Part shown: positions 1 through 7,106 of the stretch, in pieces
How positions within the stretch are numbered: the first letter of the stretch is position 1
Layout of the letters: every line of letters starts with the position of its first letter
Assembly: GCA_900768545.1 (NCBI GenBank)
Contig: CAAGDD010000005.1
Span: forward strand, 1 to 64,000
Direction of reading: 5' to 3'
From: Clostridia bacterium
Lineage (GTDB): Bacteria; Bacillota; Clostridia; Christensenellales; UBA1242
Length of the DNA stretch: 64,000 nt
Notes under the pieces: model-generated
Told to the model about the DNA's origin: nothing
The model's input: only the letters and a program-made list of their open reading frames with translations
The model's database searches: none
Position numbers and translations under genes: made by a program

Positions 1-225
1 TTGTCAACATTTTTTCAAAACTTTTTTTATTTTTTTTAAACTTTTTTCGCCTTTTTCCGCATATCTACGATCCACGATACCGCGTGTGTCGTGACTTTTC
101 TCTCCTTTTTCTATTTTTTAGTGAGTTTTTATCTATTTCTTTGCTCTCGTAATTTGATTTTTGATATGATTATTTCTGTTTTCTCTCCGTTTTAATTTTA
201 AATTTTGAATAAAAAAAACTAAAAC
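1..225. other. Window-edge noncoding sequence
   Basis: This is very AT-rich sequence with no open frame that starts from a credible ribosome site. A short imperfect hairpin (CACGA/TCGTG arms, about positions 73-93) is the only structure I see. It lies downstream of the minus-strand gene that ends at 226 and may hold its terminator. Confidence 0.5.
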
Positions 226-846
226 TTACAAAGTTTTAGCCTTTTGTTCTTTATATTGTTTCACTTTTTCAAACTTATCTTCCAAAATTTCACAATAGAG
301 TTTTGTTATCAAATCTTCGTTTGCGACGTCTTCCCAGCGCTTATAATCATTCAAAAACAAATCTTGCCACTTTTCTTTTTTCTCGGCAGAAAGTTGGTCA
401 TAAGTATTCATTTTGACAATGCCATCGCGCTCCATTTTTTGAAGTTCTGCATAAATATCACTCACAACTTCAACCTTGTCAACATCAACCTTGTGATCGG
501 CAACATATTGATCTTTGATGCCTTCGAGAGGCTGGATTCCGTCAATGTCATCAAAGTAATAAATATAACCAGTTTGCCCTTTGAAAATTTCTTCAAACAT
601 TCCGCTCCAAAGTTCCGAAAACACAATAACTCCGTTTTCGTCGATATTGTAAGCCGCAATTCGTCGCGTCATCTTATAAACATCTTTGCCATATTTTTTA
701 TCGACCAAAACTTGCAAAGGATTTGCAAGATATGGAAAAACATTTTGTCTTTTTGAAGAAAAGAAAAGTCGATAAGGGTCTCCCATTTTGTAAATCTTCG
801 GCTTTAAAACTTTCAAATCGCCAATGTTGCTTCCGTGAAAATACAT
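226..846 (-). CDS. Conserved hypothetical protein starting with an HGS motif
   Basis: This is a 206-residue soluble protein that I cannot assign. It opens with MYFHGSNIGDLKVLKP. An N-terminal HGS followed by a short run to LKP occurs in small clostridial proteins thought to share an ADP-ribosyltransferase-like fold. That link is weak and rests on the first 20 residues only. The C-terminal half is charged and helical (many K, E and D), with no membrane segment or signal peptide. It starts 9 bases after the stop of the cytidylate kinase gene on the same strand, so the two are probably cotranscribed. The ribosome site is poor (only AGAAG), which fits reinitiation from the upstream gene. Function unknown. 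Confidence 0.75.
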   Translation of the reverse strand: MYFHGSNIGDLKVLKPKIYKMGDPYRLFFSSKRQNVFPYLANPLQVLVDKKYGKDVYKMTRRIAAYNIDENGVIVFSELWSGMFEEIFKGQTGYIYYFDDIDGIQPLEGIKDQYVADHKVDVDKVEVVSDIYAELQKMERDGIVKMNTYDQLSAEKKEKWQDLFLNDYKRWEDVANEDLITKLYCEILEDKFEKVKQYKEQKAKTL

Positions 847-855
847 ATTTTTCTT

Positions 856-2220
856 CTAACCTTTAAAACCGCGCAATCTCATTTGCTCAACGCAAAACTC
901 AACACTTTGTTCCAAATTTTGATTTGTTGTGTCAACAACAATGCTGTCTTTTGTTTGAACAATCGCTCCATGATCGCGATGAGTATCTTTGTAATCTCTT
1001 TCTCTCAAATCTTTCAAAATTTCGTCAAACGAAACATCTTCGCCCATCGCCTTTTGTTGTTCATAACGCCTTTGCGCACGAACTTTCTCATCGGCTGTGC
1101 AGAAAAATTTGAAATTTGCGTTTGGCAAAACATAACTCCCAATGTCACGCCCTTCCATAACAAGGTTGTTTTTCTTTGCGAAATCTCTTTGCAAGAACAA
1201 CACTTTTTCGCGAATGCAAGTAAATGGTGAAATTTTTGGAGTCAACAAACTAATATCTTCGTTTCTCAAAAATGCAGTGTAGTCAATGCCATTTACAAAA
1301 ACATGTTGAACATTCTCTTGAAAATCTATCGAAACATTGATTTGTTTTGCAAATTTTTCGATGTAATCTTGTGAAATTTTGCTTTCGTCGAGTTTCATAT
1401 AATTGAAAGCGCACGCGATACCACGATAAATAGCACCAGTGTCAAAAACCTTGAAGCCAAGGCGTTTTGCAAGTGCCCGCGCAATAGTTGACTTTCCGCT
1501 GCAAACATATCCATCAATCGCGATGTTTGTTTTTTCGCCATCGCCAATGATTTTTTTGATAATCTCACAACAATAATCTGCTGTTTCTTCCAAAGTGATG
1601 TTGCTGTTGTCAACAACAATGCTTTCGTTTGTCACTTTCAAAGGAGCTTCTTTTCGCTCGGTGTCACGCTTGTCGCGTTCTTTCAAATCTTTCAAAACTT
1701 CATCAAAAGTTGTTTCAACACCTTTGGTGCAAAGTTCGTCAAAGCGTCTTTTTGCCCTAACCTTTTCGTCAGCGGTCAAAAAGATTTTTACTTGTGCAAA
1801 TGGCATAACAACGGTCGCGATGTCACGCCCTTCCATAACACAATTATTGTTTTTTGCAAAATTTTGAGCGGTTTCAAGATAGCGCGCTCTCACAGGTTTG
1901 AAAGTGGAAATTTTTGATGCCAGTTGCCCAATTTTTTCTTCACGAAGATGACCAGTCACGTCTTTACCATTTACAAAAACGTGTTGTCCGTCGCCTAAAA
2001 ACTTGACTTCAAGAGTGACATTTTTCAAAAAGTTAGAAACTTTTTCTTCGGTCATTTCGCCCGATTTTGAAAATTCGCTTTGGTCATAAGCGTAGCCAAA
2101 TCCGCGGAAAATTGCCCCAGTATCCAAAACTCTAAAATCATCGCCAAGTCGTTTTGCAACCATTCGTGTCAAAGTTGACTTTCCACTGCCAGTAAAGCCG
2201 TCAATCGCAATATTTATCAT
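856..2220 (-). CDS. cmk: Tandem (two-domain) cytidylate kinase
   Basis: Cytidylate kinase phosphorylates CMP and dCMP with ATP in pyrimidine nucleotide salvage. This 454-residue protein holds two complete kinase units in one chain; ordinary Cmk is about 220 residues. Unit 1 has a P-loop at residues 8-16 (GFTGSGKST), DTGAIFRG at 33-40 and GRDIATVV at 131-138. Unit 2 repeats these at 237-245 (GYVCSGKST), 260-267 (DTGAIYRG) and 358-365 (GRDIGSYV). Both keep the Arg-rich lid (RAKRR at 155-159, RAQRR at 381-385), so neither is obviously dead. The start at 2220 was chosen because AAGGAGG lies 8 bases upstream; an in-frame ATG 7 codons earlier has no such site. In most Clostridia cmk lies beside plsC; here that position (28.3 kb) lacks it. 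Confidence 0.9.
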   Translation of the reverse strand: MINIAIDGFTGSGKSTLTRMVAKRLGDDFRVLDTGAIFRGFGYAYDQSEFSKSGEMTEEKVSNFLKNVTLEVKFLGDGQHVFVNGKDVTGHLREEKIGQLASKISTFKPVRARYLETAQNFAKNNNCVMEGRDIATVVMPFAQVKIFLTADEKVRAKRRFDELCTKGVETTFDEVLKDLKERDKRDTERKEAPLKVTNESIVVDNSNITLEETADYCCEIIKKIIGDGEKTNIAIDGYVCSGKSTIARALAKRLGFKVFDTGAIYRGIACAFNYMKLDESKISQDYIEKFAKQINVSIDFQENVQHVFVNGIDYTAFLRNEDISLLTPKISPFTCIREKVLFLQRDFAKKNNLVMEGRDIGSYVLPNANFKFFCTADEKVRAQRRYEQQKAMGEDVSFDEILKDLRERDYKDTHRDHGAIVQTKDSIVVDTTNQNLEQSVEFCVEQMRLRGFKG

Positions 2221-2514
2221 AAAAATTCCTCCTTCAAACACAAAATATGATGTTTTTAAAGTGAAAATATGGCAAAAATTTCAACAAGTCGTGCGTCGCC
2301 AAAGTTTTTCATCTCAACTATATATATAAAAACAACATTATTTATGCTTTCAGTTTTTATTTTAACTTTTATCAAAATTTTATGCAAACAAAATAAGGCA
2401 CAATCTTTTTATTTTTTGAAAATTTAGAAAAAATTAAGTTTTTTTGAAAAAAATGTAAAAAATTCTTGACTTTATTTTCAAAATATCATAAAATGTGAAA
2501 GTCAACATAAATTT
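2221..2514. other. Intergenic region between cmk and the tRNA array
   Basis: Noncoding and AT-rich. It holds the divergent promoters of the cytidylate kinase gene (minus strand, not clearly identifiable) and of the tRNA array (plus strand, 2466-2494). I see no other structure. Confidence 0.6.
2466..2494 (+). promoter_or_regulatory. Housekeeping promoter of the tRNA array
   Basis: TTGACT at 2466-2471 and TAAAAT at 2489-2494 are separated by 17 bases. They lie 20 bases upstream of tRNA-Pro, a typical sigma-A distance for a tRNA operon. Confidence 0.8.
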
Positions 2515-2590
2515 CGGGGTGTGGCTCAGTTGGTAGAGCGCGCGGTTTGGGACCGTGAGGTCGGGGGTTCGAGACCCTCCACCCCGACCA
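2515..2590 (+). tRNA. tRNA-Pro (TGG)
   Basis: 76 bases including encoded CCA. The acceptor stem CGGGGTG/CACCCCG is perfect and the anticodon loop TTTGGGA reads TGG. It is followed by a small hairpin (GCAAAC/GTTTGC, 2591-2606), probably a processing signal. Confidence 0.97.
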
Positions 2591-2623
2591 GCAAACAAGC
2601 GTTTGCAAAATGCAAGGCAAAGA

Positions 2624-2700
2624 GGGCCTTTAGCTCAGTTGGTTAGAGCGACCGGCTCATAACCGGTTGGTCCGCGGTTCGAGTCCGTGAAGGCCCACCA
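2624..2700 (+). tRNA. tRNA-Ile2 (CAT, lysidine type) or elongator tRNA-Met
   Basis: 77 bases with encoded CCA. The acceptor is GGGCCTT/AAGGCCC and the anticodon loop is CTCATAA, so the gene reads CAT. The body closely resembles the Bacillus tRNA-Ile that is modified by TilS to read AUA (same TTTAGCTCAGTTGGTTAGAG start and GGCTCATAACC arm), so I favour Ile2. Elongator Met cannot be excluded by sequence alone. Confidence 0.9.
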
Positions 2701-2729
2701 AAATTTTTAAAAAATTTGGTGAAAAATGT

Positions 2730-2758
2730 TTGCAATAAACAAAAAAATATGTTAGACT
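2730..2758 (+). promoter_or_regulatory. Promoter before tRNA-Asp
   Basis: TTGCAA at 2730-2735, a 17-base spacer, and TAGACT at 2753-2758. It lies 28 bases upstream of tRNA-Asp and suggests the array has a second transcription start. Confidence 0.55.
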
Positions 2759-2786
2759 CAAATAGTCTTGCACAAATGACGACTAT

Positions 2787-2863
2787 GGCTCGGTAGTTCA
2801 GTTGGTTAGAACGCTAGCCTGTCACGCTAGAGGTCGTGGGTTCGAGCCCCATCCGAGTCGCCA
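2787..2863 (+). tRNA. tRNA-Asp (GTC)
   Basis: 77 bases with CCA. The acceptor GGCTCGG/CCGAGTC has one G-T pair, the discriminator is G, and the loop CTGTCAC gives anticodon GTC. Confidence 0.97.
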
Positions 2864-2867
2864 TTAT

Positions 2868-2943
2868 GCCCAGATAGCTCAGTCGGTAGAGCAAGGGACT
2901 GAAAATCCCTGTGTCGGTGGTTCGATTCCACCTTTGGGCACCA
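2868..2943 (+). tRNA. tRNA-Phe (GAA)
   Basis: 76 bases with CCA. The acceptor GCCCAGA/TTTGGGC has one G-T pair and the loop CTGAAAA gives anticodon GAA. It starts 4 bases after tRNA-Asp. Its trailer carries a hairpin (GTAAAC/GTTTAC, 2944-2960) and then copies of pieces of this tRNA (see 2944-3078). Confidence 0.97.
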
Positions 2944-3078
2944 GTAAACATTGCGTTTACAAACAATGCTTAAAGTTGGATACTAGACACAGGGATTTCA
3001 TAAAAGTTTTTAAATGTTTGTCATTTTTAAAACCAATCAAATTGTATGGTGGTTCGATTTTAAAGCAGTTACAGTTTT
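2944..3078 (+). other. Spacer with tRNA-Phe-derived fragments, one inverted
   Basis: This 135-base spacer between tRNA-Phe and tRNA-Tyr has no gene. Positions 2986-2998 are the exact reverse complement of 2903-2915, the 3' side of the tRNA-Phe anticodon arm plus the variable loop (13 bases). Positions 3048-3059 (GGTGGTTCGATT) repeat the tRNA-Phe T arm directly (12 bases). The rest is not tRNA-like. It looks like a scrambled tRNA remnant; inference only. Confidence 0.6.
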
Positions 3079-3163
3079 GGGTGGGTTGCAGAGCGGCCAA
3101 ATGCAACGGACTGTAAATCCGTCGACTATGTCTTCGATGGTTCGAATCCATCCCCACCCACCA
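3079..3163 (+). tRNA. tRNA-Tyr (GTA)
   Basis: 85 bases with CCA. The acceptor GGGTGGG/CCCACCC is perfect. The long class II variable arm and loop CTGTAAA (anticodon GTA) are as expected for bacterial tRNA-Tyr. Confidence 0.97.
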
Positions 3164-3173
3164 AACTTAATAT

Positions 3174-3248
3174 GCTGGCGTGGCTCAATGGTAGAGCAGC
3201 TGACTTGTAATCAGCAGGTTGAAGGTTCGATTCCTTTCGCCAGCTCCA
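3174..3248 (+). tRNA. tRNA-Thr (TGT)
   Basis: 75 bases with CCA. The acceptor GCTGGCG/CGCCAGC is perfect and the loop CTTGTAA gives anticodon TGT. It is the last tRNA of the array. Confidence 0.97.
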
Positions 3249-3250
3249 CA

Positions 3251-3278
3251 AAACTTCGACTCGTTCGAAGTTTTTTTT
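3251..3278 (+). terminator. Intrinsic terminator of the tRNA array
   Basis: The 9-bp stem AAACTTCGA/TCGAAGTTT with a 5-base loop runs straight into a run of Ts. It follows tRNA-Thr by 2 bases. Confidence 0.9.
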
Positions 3279-3379
3279 ATTATCAAAAAAGTTTTTATAT
3301 ACTTTCAACAGAGATTTTTATCAACTCACAATCTGCTTTATATTTTTAAATTCAAATTAACAAATTTCGACTTCACCCC

Positions 3380-3408
3380 TTGAAAACACAATATCAATAT
3401 GTTATAAT
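3380..3408 (+). promoter_or_regulatory. Promoter of a probably leaderless mRNA
   Basis: TTGAAA at 3380-3385, 17 bases, TATAAT at 3403-3408. The ATG of the next gene begins 6 bases after the -10 box (3415), where transcription should start. There is no room for a ribosome site. Confidence 0.85.
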
Positions 3409-3414
3409 AAAAAT

Positions 3415-4986
3415 ATGAAAAGAAAAATTGAAGAAGACGAATTCGTCTATAGTGAAGAAAAAAAGCCTGTTATTAAAAACAACAAGCCAAAAAAGTTGTG
3501 TTTCAACAAAAAAGTTATCAAAGGTGTTGCTTATCTTTGCGCCTTTGGCATTTTGATGGTAGGAGCAATTTATCTTGGTAAAGTAATTGGCGATGCGGTC
3601 AGCGACAAAATTATTGAAAAAAAGCACGAGCAAGAAATCACTGACCTTCGCAGTGTTTATTACTCAGCAAAAAATTTGCCAAGCCAAGAAAAAGTCGATA
3701 GTCGTATAGCAGAAATTTTCGCTTCGGAAGAAGAACAATTTTTGCTAACACCTAGCGACAATAGTGCAAAATATTGCCGTTATCCCGTTCCTAGAAGAGG
3801 TTGTTCAATTGAAGTCGCCTTTTATGATGAAATCAGTCCCGCCCGACAAGAACTTATCAATTTCGCGTTGACAGAATTTAACGATGTTTTTGCCGTGATA
3901 AACGACAATTACAAATTTGTAGCAAACTTCTCTCCTGACAAAAACTCGATAAACCCTTATGAAATTCCTGTTACAGAAGTAGATAGTTTTGATCGTAAAT
4001 CGGCTTTGGGACTCACAACCACGAAAATTCTCGATGCACTTGATGAAATTGATGATAGTGAAATATATTATCCAAAAATCAACTTGTTGAAAAATATGTC
4101 AGACACTCTTTATTTTCAATCATTCAAGCACGAACTTTTGCACACTTTAGGGCTTGGTGACGCCTATTTGAAAGAATCTGCGACCTTAAACACTATTATG
4201 CAAGGTGCTTATTCAACTACAGGATTTGATTCATTTTATCAAATTGATGTAGCCATTCTCGACGCATTCTATCGTGACCCAAACAATATCCACAGCGACG
4301 AATATATTGACGATTTTGTAAAAAATTATGGCAAACAAAATTATTTGATCTCTAAAAACTATTCATATTGGGGCTATGTTGTAAAAAAAATCGACAAGTT
4401 TCTCGAAGCACCACTTTCGATTGACAAATTTAACTTAAATAATGCAAAAGAAGACAAAATCAACGGGGTAAAAGAGTTGTTGTCGCAAGAACAATACGCA
4501 ACAAAAATCAAATCGCCACTGTCACTTCAATGTGCAAAACCTACCAACAAAAGCAAACGCAGATATATTTATTATAAGCCAGAATTTAACGAAAACCAAA
4601 CACTTGTTATGACTGAAACTCACATTTACAAATATCAAAAACCAAATCCAACAAAACAGCCAAGAGAAGTTATGTTTGGTCAAAAATTTGCGTTTTTGCT
4701 TGAATATTTGGGTTGTGACTCAAACGGAAATCCAATTCCACGCCCAATATTGATGATCAATATGAACGGAAACTATATTATTTGCAGAGCTACGATCGAA
4801 AATGTTGAAGACATCTATACAAATGCTTTAAATTTTTACAACGACGATAACACAGGTGTCGCCTATAAAACAGATTTGACAAAAGAACAATTAAGCGAAA
4901 AACTCGACAACGGCACACTCAATCTTAAACTACAAACACAAAAAGATACTTCGCAGTCGATAAAATATGATGAAAAAACAAAATAA
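3415..4986 (+). CDS. Membrane-anchored metzincin-type zinc metalloprotease
   Basis: This 523-residue protein has a short basic and acidic cytoplasmic N terminus, one membrane helix (about 37-58) and a large external part. Residues 239-249 read HELLHTLGLGD, which fits the HExxHxxGxxD zinc motif: H239 and H243 bind zinc, E240 is the catalytic base and D249 is the third ligand. A methionine 19 residues on (M262, in IMQGAY) is placed like a metzincin Met-turn. I therefore infer an extracytoplasmic zinc endopeptidase; the substrate is unknown. The C-terminal 200 residues show no known domain. There is no Shine-Dalgarno site: the ATG lies 6 bases after a consensus -10 box, so the message is probably leaderless. 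It is transcribed alone and ends at its own terminator. Confidence 0.8.
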   Translation: MKRKIEEDEFVYSEEKKPVIKNNKPKKLCFNKKVIKGVAYLCAFGILMVGAIYLGKVIGDAVSDKIIEKKHEQEITDLRSVYYSAKNLPSQEKVDSRIAEIFASEEEQFLLTPSDNSAKYCRYPVPRRGCSIEVAFYDEISPARQELINFALTEFNDVFAVINDNYKFVANFSPDKNSINPYEIPVTEVDSFDRKSALGLTTTKILDALDEIDDSEIYYPKINLLKNMSDTLYFQSFKHELLHTLGLGDAYLKESATLNTIMQGAYSTTGFDSFYQIDVAILDAFYRDPNNIHSDEYIDDFVKNYGKQNYLISKNYSYWGYVVKKIDKFLEAPLSIDKFNLNNAKEDKINGVKELLSQEQYATKIKSPLSLQCAKPTNKSKRRYIYYKPEFNENQTLVMTETHIYKYQKPNPTKQPREVMFGQKFAFLLEYLGCDSNGNPIPRPILMINMNGNYIICRATIENVEDIYTNALNFYNDDNTGVAYKTDLTKEQLSEKLDNGTLNLKLQTQKDTSQSIKYDEKTK

Positions 4987-5008
4987 ACTTGCTTTTGCAA
5001 GTTTTTTT
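4986..5008 (+). terminator. Terminator of the metalloprotease gene
   Basis: The stem AACTTGC/GCAAGTT with loop TTTT and a T run directly follows the stop codon and shares its last base. Confidence 0.88.
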
Positions 5009-5240
5009 GTTTCAATTTTCAAATTTGCGTTTTCAAAATTGTTTTCTAAATAAAACATTTAAACACTTCGTTTTTGAAAAGGACACCCGCCGCATTTTTC
5101 ACATTTCAAAGCACAAATCGCCAGAAATTTTGGATTGAACATTTAAAAATGCAATGCACAAATTATTAAAAAGCATAATAAAAAACAAAATTTACAAAAT
5201 GCCAAATAAGCGGAAAATTAGAGTTTTCAAAGCAAAACCA

Positions 5241-5267
5241 AAAACACACCAAAATGGTGTGTTTTTA
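5241..5267. terminator. Terminator of the spoIIA operon
   Basis: The 11-bp stem AAAAACACACC/GGTGTGTTTTT gives a T run in both directions. It ends the minus-strand sigF gene 6 bases after its stop. The stretch 5009-5240 between this and the metalloprotease gene shows no gene. Confidence 0.85.
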
Positions 5268-5272
5268 TAAAC

Positions 5273-5995
5273 TTAACTATCGAGTTTTTTACGCAAATTT
5301 TCCAAAATTTTGTTTTCAAGTCGTGAAACTTGCACCTGCGAAACGCCAAGTCGCTGGGCTATTTCGCTTTGCGTTTTGTCATAAAAATAACGCATTAAAA
5401 TAATCTTTTTGTCGCGTTCTTCAAGTTTTTCGATAATGTCTTTTAACGCAAATTTATCGACATAATCGTCATTTTGTTCGCTGTCAAATCGGTCAATAAT
5501 CGTCAAGCCGTCTTCTTCACCTTCATCAAACGGCGTATAAATCGAAATCGGCATTTTTGCCGAGTCCATCGCCATAACGATCTCTTGCTCTGGCATATTA
5601 AAGTGGCTCGCAATCTCGTTTATTGTCGGTTTTCGCTTGTTTTGCGCAAAAAATTCATCAACAAATTTGTTGATTTTCAAATTCAATCCCTTAATCGCTC
5701 TTGAAACCTTGATTGCTCCGTCGTCACGCATAAAACGCTTGATTTCGCCGACCACCATTGGCACAACATAAGTCGAAAATTTGACATTGAAAGCACAATC
5801 AAAATTGTTTATCGCCTTCAAAAATCCCAGACATCCAAGTTGATAAAGGTCGTCGTTTTCGATACCTTTTCCGCGAAACCAGCGAATAACGCTTTTAATA
5901 AGCGGCGAATTTTCTTGAATAAGCGTTTCTTTCGCAAGTTCGTCGCCTTGCTGAGCCTTTTTTATAAGTTCAAGAGTTTCGTCTTGCCCCAACAA
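5273..5995 (-). CDS. sigF: Forespore sigma factor SigF
   Basis: RNA polymerase sigma factor of the SigF/SigG group, which directs early forespore transcription. It has 240 residues. Region 2 includes NDDLYQLGCLGFLKAINNFD and the -10-recognition helix near FSTYVVPMVVGEIKRFMRDD. The region 3 helix and a region 4 helix-turn-helix (QSEIAQRLGVSQVQVSRLE) follow. Assignment to SigF rather than SigG rests on context: it is the third gene of spoIIAA-spoIIAB-sigF, the arrangement found across spore formers. The start lies directly against the end of spoIIAB, which suggests coupled translation. SpoIIAB should hold it inactive until SpoIIAA is dephosphorylated. Confidence 0.95.
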   Translation of the reverse strand: MLGQDETLELIKKAQQGDELAKETLIQENSPLIKSVIRWFRGKGIENDDLYQLGCLGFLKAINNFDCAFNVKFSTYVVPMVVGEIKRFMRDDGAIKVSRAIKGLNLKINKFVDEFFAQNKRKPTINEIASHFNMPEQEIVMAMDSAKMPISIYTPFDEGEEDGLTIIDRFDSEQNDDYVDKFALKDIIEKLEERDKKIILMRYFYDKTQSEIAQRLGVSQVQVSRLENKILENLRKKLDS

Positions 5996-6442
5996 TCAAC
6001 CCACCTCAACTTGTTCGCCGGCGCAAATACGCTTGCTCATTTTGACAGTCGTGCCGAAAGAATTGCTCGAAACTTGCACGTTGTCCATAAAACTTTCCAT
6101 AACAGTGAAACCCATTCCCGAGCGCTCGGCAGAAGGTTTTGATGTGTAAAATGGCTCGCGTGCCTTTTCGATATCTTTAATGCCAACGCCGTGGTCAGTG
6201 ATGGTGATTGTGACCATATCGTCTTCAAGTTCGCAGCGCAACACAACATCACCCTTGACCGAAGTAGGATAAGCGTGCACAACGCAGTTTGTTACGGCTT
6301 CTGAAACCGCGGTTTTGATGTCAGTTATTTCATCGACCGAGGGATTCAACTGCACACAAAAAGACGCAACGCAAACTCTCGCAAAACCTTCGTTGACCGA
6401 CATCGCTTTAAACGACACTTCCATAAAATTTGAATATTTCAT
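5996..6442 (-). CDS. spoIIAB: Anti-sigma F factor and serine kinase SpoIIAB
   Basis: SpoIIAB binds SigF and also phosphorylates SpoIIAA; it belongs to the GHKL ATPase fold. It has 148 residues, close to the family length. The N box (EAVTNCVVHAYP), the G1 box (DHGVGI) and the G2 region (ERSGMGFTVMESFMD) are all present, so ATP binding looks intact. The ribosome site is AAAGGAG just upstream of 6442. It is the middle gene of the operon, 11 bases after spoIIAA. Confidence 0.96.
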   Translation of the reverse strand: MKYSNFMEVSFKAMSVNEGFARVCVASFCVQLNPSVDEITDIKTAVSEAVTNCVVHAYPTSVKGDVVLRCELEDDMVTITITDHGVGIKDIEKAREPFYTSKPSAERSGMGFTVMESFMDNVQVSSNSFGTTVKMSKRICAGEQVEVG

Positions 6443-6453
6443 AAAAACTCCTT

Positions 6454-6762
6454 TTAAACAATTTTGGGCATAATGTTGTAAAGCCCAGTCATCTTAAAAA
6501 TTTTTTCAGCGTGCGAAGACGGATTTGCAATATAAATTGAAACATCTCTATCTTTCATCTTCTTGTATCGCCCAATCAAAACACCAATGCCAGTTGAATC
6601 CATAAACGAAAGCTCCGAAAGGTCAATAACAATCTTTTCAAAATCAGGTTTGTCAAAAATTTCATCTAATGTGATGCGCGTATAATTTGCAGTGTGCTCG
6701 TCAAGTTCCCCACACAACAACACATACAAAACGCGATTGTGAACACGACTTTTTATTTGCAT
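6454..6762 (-). CDS. spoIIAA: Anti-anti-sigma factor SpoIIAA
   Basis: SpoIIAA releases SigF from SpoIIAB when unphosphorylated. It is a 102-residue STAS-domain protein with the conserved phospho-acceptor segment SFMDSTGIGVLIG, where the Ser after MD is the phosphorylation site in the family. The start at 6762 was chosen over one 11 codons upstream because AAAGGAG lies 7 bases before it and the family N terminus matches. It is the first gene of the operon. Confidence 0.95.
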   Translation of the reverse strand: MQIKSRVHNRVLYVLLCGELDEHTANYTRITLDEIFDKPDFEKIVIDLSELSFMDSTGIGVLIGRYKKMKDRDVSIYIANPSSHAEKIFKMTGLYNIMPKIV

Positions 6763-6954
6763 AACGACTCCTTTTTCACTTTTATCATAGCACACGAAAA
6801 TTGACGAAAAAAAAGAACAAAAGCCGATTTTGTTCTAATTTTGTCAATCAAAATTTTTAAAAATCTTTTAAACTTTTTTCTAGTTTTCAAAAACGAGCAT
6901 ACAAACACAAATTTCTCACAGCGCACAAAAGCCAAAATTGTTACTCAACTATTT

Positions 6955-7010
6955 TGTCAACATATTGTGTAGAATGCAGTGCATAATACACAATGCAAAG
7001 TGTATTATGC
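6955..7010. promoter_or_regulatory. Paired NrdR-box-like palindromes (site 1)
   Basis: Two 16-base half-matching palindromes, TGTCAACATATTGTGT (6955-6970) and ACACAATGCAAAGTGT (6988-7003), start 33 bases apart. Their inner halves TTGTGT and ACACAA face each other as in tandem NrdR boxes. The second overlaps a perfect 11-bp inverted repeat (6981-6991 with 7000-7010). A similar pair lies at 31835-31881. The regulator is inferred. Confidence 0.45.
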
Positions 7011-7046
7011 AATTTTTATAAATTTAAAATTCAACAAATTATTCGT

Positions 7047-7075
7047 TTGTTTATATAATAAAATTATGTTATAAT
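7047..7075 (+). promoter_or_regulatory. Promoter of nucleoside hydrolase 1
   Basis: TTGTTT at 7047-7052, a 17-base spacer, and TATAAT at 7070-7075, 31 bases before the ATG. Confidence 0.75.
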
Positions 7076-7106
7076 ATATTTATACAAGTTTTTAAGGTGG
7101 TTTAAA

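Larger units (their letters stand above)
6763..7106. other. Divergent regulatory region of spoIIAA and nucleoside hydrolase 1
   Basis: 344 noncoding bases. They contain the plus-strand promoter of the nucleoside hydrolase (7047-7075) and a paired palindromic site (6955-7010). A clear SigH promoter or Spo0A boxes for spoIIAA could not be picked out by eye; one near match to the 0A box (TTGACGAA, about 6801) is weak. Confidence 0.6.

Noticed and set aside
2802..3349. Open frames across the tRNA array on both strands
   Set aside because: They run through intact tRNA genes and have no ribosome sites.
6795..6810. Spo0A box for the spoIIA operon
   Set aside because: The single match TTGACGAA has one mismatch and no partner sites.
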